A stretch of 64,000 nt of DNA from Bremerella alba. Lineage in GTDB: Bacteria > Planctomycetota > Planctomycetia > Pirellulales > Pirellulaceae. Made by a program: the position numbers and the translations under genes. The notes below the pieces were generated by a model, which did not search any database, was not told the DNA's origin, and was given only the letters and a program-made list of their open reading frames with translations. The stretch is from positions 310,001 through 374,000 of the forward strand of contig NZ_JABRWO010000007.1 of NCBI RefSeq assembly GCF_013618625.1. Reading direction: 5' to 3'. Positions 59,937 through 64,000 of this stretch are shown piece by piece; within the stretch, counting starts at the first letter, position 1, and each line of letters starts with the position of its first letter.

Positions 59937-60419
59937 ATGGGGTCGGACGAGTTCATTCTCGGGGAATACAGCCGAACGCTGGATGACCGATTTCGGTTGT
60001 CGATTCCTACGCAGATAACCGACCTTATTTCGCCGAATGGGGACGACCTGATCCTGGTCAAAGAACGACCGGGATGTTTGAGCTTATGGAATGGGCCGCA
60101 GTGGCAAGGAAAGCTGGATGCCGGAGTGAACCTGGTTCACGCGAAGATCGCCGCCGGCAAACTGGAGAACAAAATTGCGGATGTCCAACTTTTGGGTCGA
60201 CTACTTTCCACACGACAACGCAACGTCACGCTGGCTGGCAAAGGGAGATTGCTGATACCGGAGGGATTTCGGGAATTCTTGGGGGTCGAAGCCGGCGGAG
60301 AAGTCTTAATCGTCGGGGCCGCCGTGTGTGTCGAAATCTGGAAGCCCGAGGCTTGGCTCAACAATCTCGAAGAAAAAATGCCCGAGTTCCGATCGCTACT
60401 GGATCAACTCAGCGGCTAA
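59937..60419 (+). CDS. mraZ: Transcriptional regulator MraZ (orphan)
   Basis: MraZ is a ring-forming DNA-binding protein of the AbrB/SpoVT fold that represses its own dcw (division and cell wall) cluster in other bacteria. The 160-residue protein has the two repeated AbrB-type halves: FILGEYSRTLDDRFRLSIPTQITDLI at the start (family 'f.Geye.tlD.kgRl.iP..fr') and VTLAGKGRLLIPEGFREFLGVEAGGEVLIVGAAVCVEIW near 95-135 (second half). The catalytic-like DDR and GKGRLLIP are intact. Unlike most bacteria, no rsmH, ftsL or murE follows: the next plus-strand feature is a terminator, and the next gene is minus-strand. Planctomycetes lack FtsZ, so its target must differ. The ATG at 59937 has no strong ribosome site but fits the family start. 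Confidence 0.92.
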   Translation: MGSDEFILGEYSRTLDDRFRLSIPTQITDLISPNGDDLILVKERPGCLSLWNGPQWQGKLDAGVNLVHAKIAAGKLENKIADVQLLGRLLSTRQRNVTLAGKGRLLIPEGFREFLGVEAGGEVLIVGAAVCVEIWKPEAWLNNLEEKMPEFRSLLDQLSG

Positions 60420-60572
60420 CACCAAATCACATGGAGTCACTTGTTTGCTAGGGAATTGATCGACCGTCGTTAACCCTGTTTTGTTCCGTCGACGACTCGG
60501 ATCAATCACAAGATACCAGGGATGGCCTTTCAGGCATGGATGCCTACCTTTTAGATTCCCAAGCAAACTACG

Positions 60573-60617
60573 GCCCCGCGGTTGAGAATAGTCCACTCAA
60601 CCGCGGGGCTTTTTTTG
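60573..60617 (+). terminator. Intrinsic terminator after mraZ
   Basis: GCCCCGCGGTTGAG (60573-60586) pairs perfectly with CTCAACCGCGGGGC (60596-60609), followed by a run of T. It is 154 bases after the mraZ stop. Confidence 0.95.
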
Positions 60618-60651
60618 TGCGCAGACTTGGCGAGATTACCGGCGAAGAACT

Positions 60652-61065
60652 CTAGTCTTGATTCACAGCCACGTAGGCCATCCGCAGCTGGTGCAAAACG
60701 CTTTCGAGCGCAGCCTTCTCTTGGGGATCAAGATTTCCCTTGGTCTTTTCTTCCAGCACCGACAAGAAATCGATCATGTGCTTGGCGACCTCAGGCTGCT
60801 TGGCCGCTTTCCCAGTCGCCGGATCGGGGATATGCCCCATGGCCGAGAAGGCCTGGGTAGCAAGCATAGAAATCAAGAGCGTGAAATCAGCCGGTGGAAA
60901 CTGCCCCATATCAGCGGAAGCAGGCGATTCCGGCTCTGGTTCTGGCGATTTCACAGGGGCTTCCGCCTCGGATTCCCCTTGAAGCTTCTCCTTCTCTTGG
61001 CGAACTTGGTCTTTCCAATCGCTATCGATTACGATTTTCTTTTCTGGATCTTGCTCGTCAGTCAT
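60652..61065 (-). CDS. DUF1844 domain protein
   Basis: The 137-residue protein has an acidic, probably disordered first half, with IVIDSDWKDQVRQEKEKL (residues 11-28), a start shared with many planctomycete DUF1844 proteins, and a Pro/Glu-rich linker. The second half, PADFTLLISMLATQAFSAMGHIPDPATGK...ARHMIDFLSVLEEKTKGNL, is the DUF1844 core, a three-helix region with 'f..l...l..qa...lG..pdP.tg'. Such proteins are cytoplasmic; the function is unknown. The start is the ATG at 61065, with AGGTC upstream. It lies downstream of pyrG in the same direction, with 79 bases between, and may be co-transcribed. Confidence 0.85.
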   Translation of the reverse strand: MTDEQDPEKKIVIDSDWKDQVRQEKEKLQGESEAEAPVKSPEPEPESPASADMGQFPPADFTLLISMLATQAFSAMGHIPDPATGKAAKQPEVAKHMIDFLSVLEEKTKGNLDPQEKAALESVLHQLRMAYVAVNQD

Positions 61066-61144
61066 CGCTTGACCTCGGGCCTCTCCCACTCAAGGGGAAA
61101 AGCTTGGATGGGGGATTCAAACTTAATGCTTAGGCTAATTGCCA

Positions 61145-62806
61145 CTAAGCGTCCGCCGGCTCGGAAGAAGGCTTCGTTGATTGATTGTCCTTATTCGCTT
61201 CACGTCGTCGACGGGCAATGGCAGCCCCAACGAAGCCTGCAAACAGTGGGTGAGCCTGGATCGGCTTGCTCTTGAATTCCGGATGGAACTGAACCGCGAC
61301 GAACCACGGATGCTCTTCGATTTCAAGAATTTCAACGAGCGAATTATCAGGCTTAAGCCCCGAAAACCGCAGACCGTGACTCTTGAACTGGTCGCGATAC
61401 ACGTTATTGAACTCGTAGCGATGACGATGCCGTTCGTTGATCTCCGCTTCCCCGTACGCTTCGTGGGCATAGGTGCCTTCCGCTAAGGAACAAGGCTGCG
61501 TGCCCAGTCGCATGGTGCCACCTTTGTCGGTGATATTCTTTTGCTCGTCCAGCAAACAAATCACCGGGTGAGGCGTGTGCTTGTCGAACTCGGTCGAATG
61601 CGCCCCTTCTAGTTTCACGACGTTACGGGCAAATTCGATGGCGGCACACTGCATCCCGAGACAGATCCCTAGGAATGGAATCCCTCGCTCACGCGCATAT
61701 CGAATCGCGTCAACTTTCCCTTCGATACCACGTTCGCCGAAGCCACCAGGCACCAAGACTCCGTCAAACCCAGCCAGCATCCGCTCGGCACCTTCGGTTT
61801 CGAGCGTTTCGCTTTGAATGCGACCCACACGAATCTGCGACCGGTGCCCGATGCCAGCATGATCGATCGCTTCGTAGATCGACTTGTAGGCGTCTTTGTG
61901 CTCGGCGTACTTGCCCACGACCGCGATACTGATCTCGTGGTCGGGATAACGCAGCGTATGCAGAATCTCTTGCCAAGGCGTCAGGTCGATCGAGGAAACC
62001 TGCGGAAGCCCTAGCTTGCCGGCAATGAGATCATCCAAGTTGTTGTCGTGCAGACTGATCGGCACTTCGTAGATCGAGAAATCCTTGTCCTTCTCTTCGA
62101 TCACGGCCTCGATCGGCACGTTGCAGAACAAAGCGATCTTCTCACGATCGTCCCGGCTCAAATTACGCTCGGTACGGCAGATCAAAATATCTGGCTGGAT
62201 ACCGATTTCGCGAAGCTGGCCGACAGAGTGCTGAGTCGGCTTGGTCTTCAGTTCCCCGGCCGCTTTCAGGTAAGGAACGAGCGTAAGGTGAATGAACAAA
62301 CAGTTTTCACGACCAACCGTCTGGGGAAATTGGCGGATCGCCTCGAGAAACGGCTGACTTTCAATGTCACCCACCGTACCACCAATTTCGGTGATAATCA
62401 CGTCGGCATCGTCGTCACCTAGCTTGCGAATCACCGATTTGATTTCGTCGGTAATGTGCGGGATGACCTGGACTGTCTTACCGAGAAATTCGCCGCGACG
62501 CTCTTTATTGATGACCGACATGTAGATCTGGCCGGTCGTGTAATTCGAGTCACGCGTCAACGGGCTGTTGGTGAAACGCTCGTAATGACCCAGGTCGAGG
62601 TCGGTCTCGCTTCCGTCATCCAGCACATAGACTTCGCCGTGCTGATACGGACTCATGGTTCCTGGGTCGACGTTGATATAAGGATCAAGCTTCTGCATCT
62701 TGACCTTAAGACCGCGCTGCTCAAGGAGCATCCCGACCGAGGCACTGGTCAGACCTTTACCAAGTGAACTAACAACACCGCCGGTAACGAAAATATGTTT
62801 TGCCAT
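61145..62806 (-). CDS. pyrG: CTP synthase
   Basis: PyrG makes CTP from UTP with ATP and glutamine. The 553-residue protein has the synthetase domain ([33 protein letters not shown] at the start, [12 protein letters not shown]-like [31 protein letters not shown]) and the class I glutaminase domain ([19 protein letters not shown] with the nucleophile Cys, near residue 385; [20 protein letters not shown] with catalytic His and Glu near 515-520). All key residues are present. It ends [17 protein letters not shown]. Length is normal. The ATG at 62806 starts the family sequence; an ATG at 62869 would add 21 residues. No ribosome site is strong. Confidence 0.96.
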   Translation of the reverse strand: MAKHIFVTGGVVSSLGKGLTSASVGMLLEQRGLKVKMQKLDPYINVDPGTMSPYQHGEVYVLDDGSETDLDLGHYERFTNSPLTRDSNYTTGQIYMSVINKERRGEFLGKTVQVIPHITDEIKSVIRKLGDDDADVIITEIGGTVGDIESQPFLEAIRQFPQTVGRENCLFIHLTLVPYLKAAGELKTKPTQHSVGQLREIGIQPDILICRTERNLSRDDREKIALFCNVPIEAVIEEKDKDFSIYEVPISLHDNNLDDLIAGKLGLPQVSSIDLTPWQEILHTLRYPDHEISIAVVGKYAEHKDAYKSIYEAIDHAGIGHRSQIRVGRIQSETLETEGAERMLAGFDGVLVPGGFGERGIEGKVDAIRYARERGIPFLGICLGMQCAAIEFARNVVKLEGAHSTEFDKHTPHPVICLLDEQKNITDKGGTMRLGTQPCSLAEGTYAHEAYGEAEINERHRHRYEFNNVYRDQFKSHGLRFSGLKPDNSLVEILEIEEHPWFVAVQFHPEFKSKPIQAHPLFAGFVGAAIARRRREANKDNQSTKPSSEPADA

Positions 62807-62991
62807 GAAGTTGCTTGGGCCCAGAGACCTTCCATGCATCGGAGCAGAAAGAAACATGCCGCGATACAACCCCCCAGGCTTGCTCTGAATTTAAAAATCC
62901 GAGCCACTAAAGCCACTTAACGCCCGACCACCGGGAATTAAATGAAACCTCATAGAAACCAAAGAAGTGCCGCTAGCGTGAAACCACTATC

Positions 62992-63771
62992 CTAGCGATT
63001 GCACATCTTTTTGACAAACGCCGCATAATCCTCGGGGGTATCGATTCCGATGCTTGGTTCGGCGATGGTCCCCACCAAAATGGTCTCCCCCATTTCAAGA
63101 ACACGCAGTTGTTCGAGCTTTTCCAGCTGTTCGAGATCTGACGGCGGAGCGGTCGCCAATCTCAGTAGAAAGTCGCGACGGTAGGCATAGATGCCCAAAT
63201 GTTGCAAAAAGGCAGGCTTTTCGGCATGTAGCACACTTTCGTAACCATCACGCACATGGGGGATAGGACTGCGGCTGAAATACAGGGCACGACCGTTATC
63301 CCCGCATACGACCTTCACGCACGCGGGATCCCGCAACTTTTCTAGCGATCGGATGGGGGTCGCGAGGGTTGCCATCGAGACATCCGGGTTTACCTCCAGC
63401 AGAAAGCGGACCCGTTCGATCGCCTCGGCAGTGATTTCGGGTTCGTCCCCTTGGACATTGATGAATATGTCGACATCAGGCCGAGCCCTGGCGACTTCCG
63501 CCACTCGATCGGTACCGCTCGCACATGATTCACTGGTCATCACCACGTCGCCGCCGAACGCGCCGACAGCATTTTCAATGGATTGATGATCTGTGGCCAC
63601 GATCACTCCGCACGTTCCCTGGGCCTGGCAGGCAGCTTCGTAGGTGTGCTGAATGAGCGGCTTGCCGGTCTGAGATAATAAAAGCTTTTTGGGCAGTCGT
63701 GTTGATTGCAGCCGAGCAGGGATTACTACGAGACTGTTCAGAGCAAGAGCTACGGCACGTTCCATGGCCAT
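62992..63771 (-). CDS. kdsB: 3-deoxy-manno-octulosonate cytidylyltransferase
   Basis: KdsB activates Kdo with CTP for lipopolysaccharide core synthesis. The 259-residue protein has VVIPARLQSTRLPKKLL at the start (nucleotide-binding P.R..StRLPgK), VIVATDHQSIENAVGAFGGDVVMTS, SGTDRVAEVA, FINVQGDEPEI (metal Asp and Glu) and SRSPIPHVRD. The C-terminal part has GIYAYRRDFLLRL and LEQLEKLEQLRVLEMG. All the family motifs are intact, which fits planctomycetes having an outer membrane with Kdo-type lipid A. The start is the ATG at 63771 (MAMERAVAL) with GGA upstream; ATG 63813 is an alternative. It is divergent from glmS. Confidence 0.95.
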   Translation of the reverse strand: MAMERAVALALNSLVVIPARLQSTRLPKKLLLSQTGKPLIQHTYEAACQAQGTCGVIVATDHQSIENAVGAFGGDVVMTSESCASGTDRVAEVARARPDVDIFINVQGDEPEITAEAIERVRFLLEVNPDVSMATLATPIRSLEKLRDPACVKVVCGDNGRALYFSRSPIPHVRDGYESVLHAEKPAFLQHLGIYAYRRDFLLRLATAPPSDLEQLEKLEQLRVLEMGETILVGTIAEPSIGIDTPEDYAAFVKKMCNR

Positions 63772-63970
63772 CGGTCGAATCCATTCTATAGATGTATGTT
63801 GCGTGATCGGCACGCGAACGTTTCTTCAGCATAAGCGGTTTGGCCTGAAAAGATGAAGGGCAGTTCCCGCCGCCAACTTCAATCGATCTTCGTATTACCC
63901 CTCGACTTTGCTATGCTTTCCGGCGATAGCATTGACGAATTTATCTCACCAAGCCGAAGGGAAACGGGCC

Positions 63971-64000
63971 ATGTGTGGCATTGTCGGATACGTCGGAGAT
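63971..64000 (+). CDS. glmS: Start of glutamine--fructose-6-phosphate aminotransferase
   Basis: Only ten codons are in the window, MCGIVGYVGD, which is the conserved start of GlmS, with Cys2 (Cys1 after Met removal) as the glutaminase nucleophile. AAGGGA lies 8-13 bases before the ATG. GlmS makes glucosamine-6-phosphate for peptidoglycan or lipopolysaccharide. The rest is outside the window; PurF is the other possible owner of such a start but lacks GYVGD. Confidence 0.8.
   Translation, partial: MCGIVGYVGD

Overview
The window is ordinary bacterial chromosome with about 54 protein genes (two cut by the window edges), one tRNA gene and a set of clear intrinsic terminators. It points to a planctomycete, most likely of the Pirellulales (Blastopirellula/Bremerella/Rhodopirellula type). 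The evidence is a DUF1559 pseudopilin with an H-X9-DG motif, secreted proteins rich in CCAPEP or proline/glutamine repeats, lipoproteins and small proteins without clear wider homologues, a PilM/secretin locus with very large Gly/Met-rich partners, split transhydrogenase genes and an mraZ gene with no division cluster. I saw no phage, transposase, integrase, CRISPR array or rRNA. Genus-level identification is inference.

Layout. 1-8 kb: a partial ApbE flavin transferase, a c-type cytochrome with a C-terminal heme site, lipoproteins, a ClpP-like protease, a membrane-anchored KAP-like NTPase and a cysteine-rich CCAPEP repeat protein behind a structured leader. 8-18 kb: a membrane protein coupled to an HTTM-domain protein, a Tat-exported TIM-barrel protein, PolX, a P/Q-rich secreted protein, a three-gene membrane/beta-sandwich/ATPase operon, a PQQ-propeller protein and a free-standing RNA polymerase alpha-CTD. 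18-30 kb: UvrD/PcrA helicase, an Old Yellow Enzyme-like oxidoreductase, a double-FHA protein, TadA, a DUF1559 pseudopilin, a cysteine desulfurase, a zinc-ribbon protein, an AI-2E family transporter and a DUF423 protein.

30-41 kb is the most distinctive block: a PilM-PilN fusion, two bitopic membrane proteins rich in glycine and methionine, and a 1384-residue secretin, all on the minus strand. The order and topology match an alignment subcomplex (PilM/N/O/P/Q) of a type IV pilus or type II secretion-like machine, in a form that resembles the Amuc_1098-1102 locus of the related Akkermansia. No motor ATPase or platform protein gene is in the window.

41-64 kb: a GH38-like protein lacking the usual nucleophile motif, a DUF892 ferritin-like protein, a TolC-family lipoprotein whose gene overlaps a WYL regulator by 74 bases, tmk-holB, rplM-rpsI, the pntA1-pntA2-pntB transhydrogenase operon, a GAF/PP2C protein with altered metal motifs, tRNA-Leu(GAG), fabF divergent from a solitary mraZ with three copies of a TGTGGGAANNTNACCCA palindrome between them, a DUF1844 protein, pyrG, kdsB and the start of glmS.

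Several points merit a second look: the PilM-PilN fusion and its Met/Gly-rich partners, the candidate MraZ operators, the stand-alone alpha-CTD, the degenerate GH38 and PP2C proteins, and a few structured leaders. Start codons were chosen by Shine-Dalgarno sites, signal peptides and family lengths, so many are shorter than the longest open frame.
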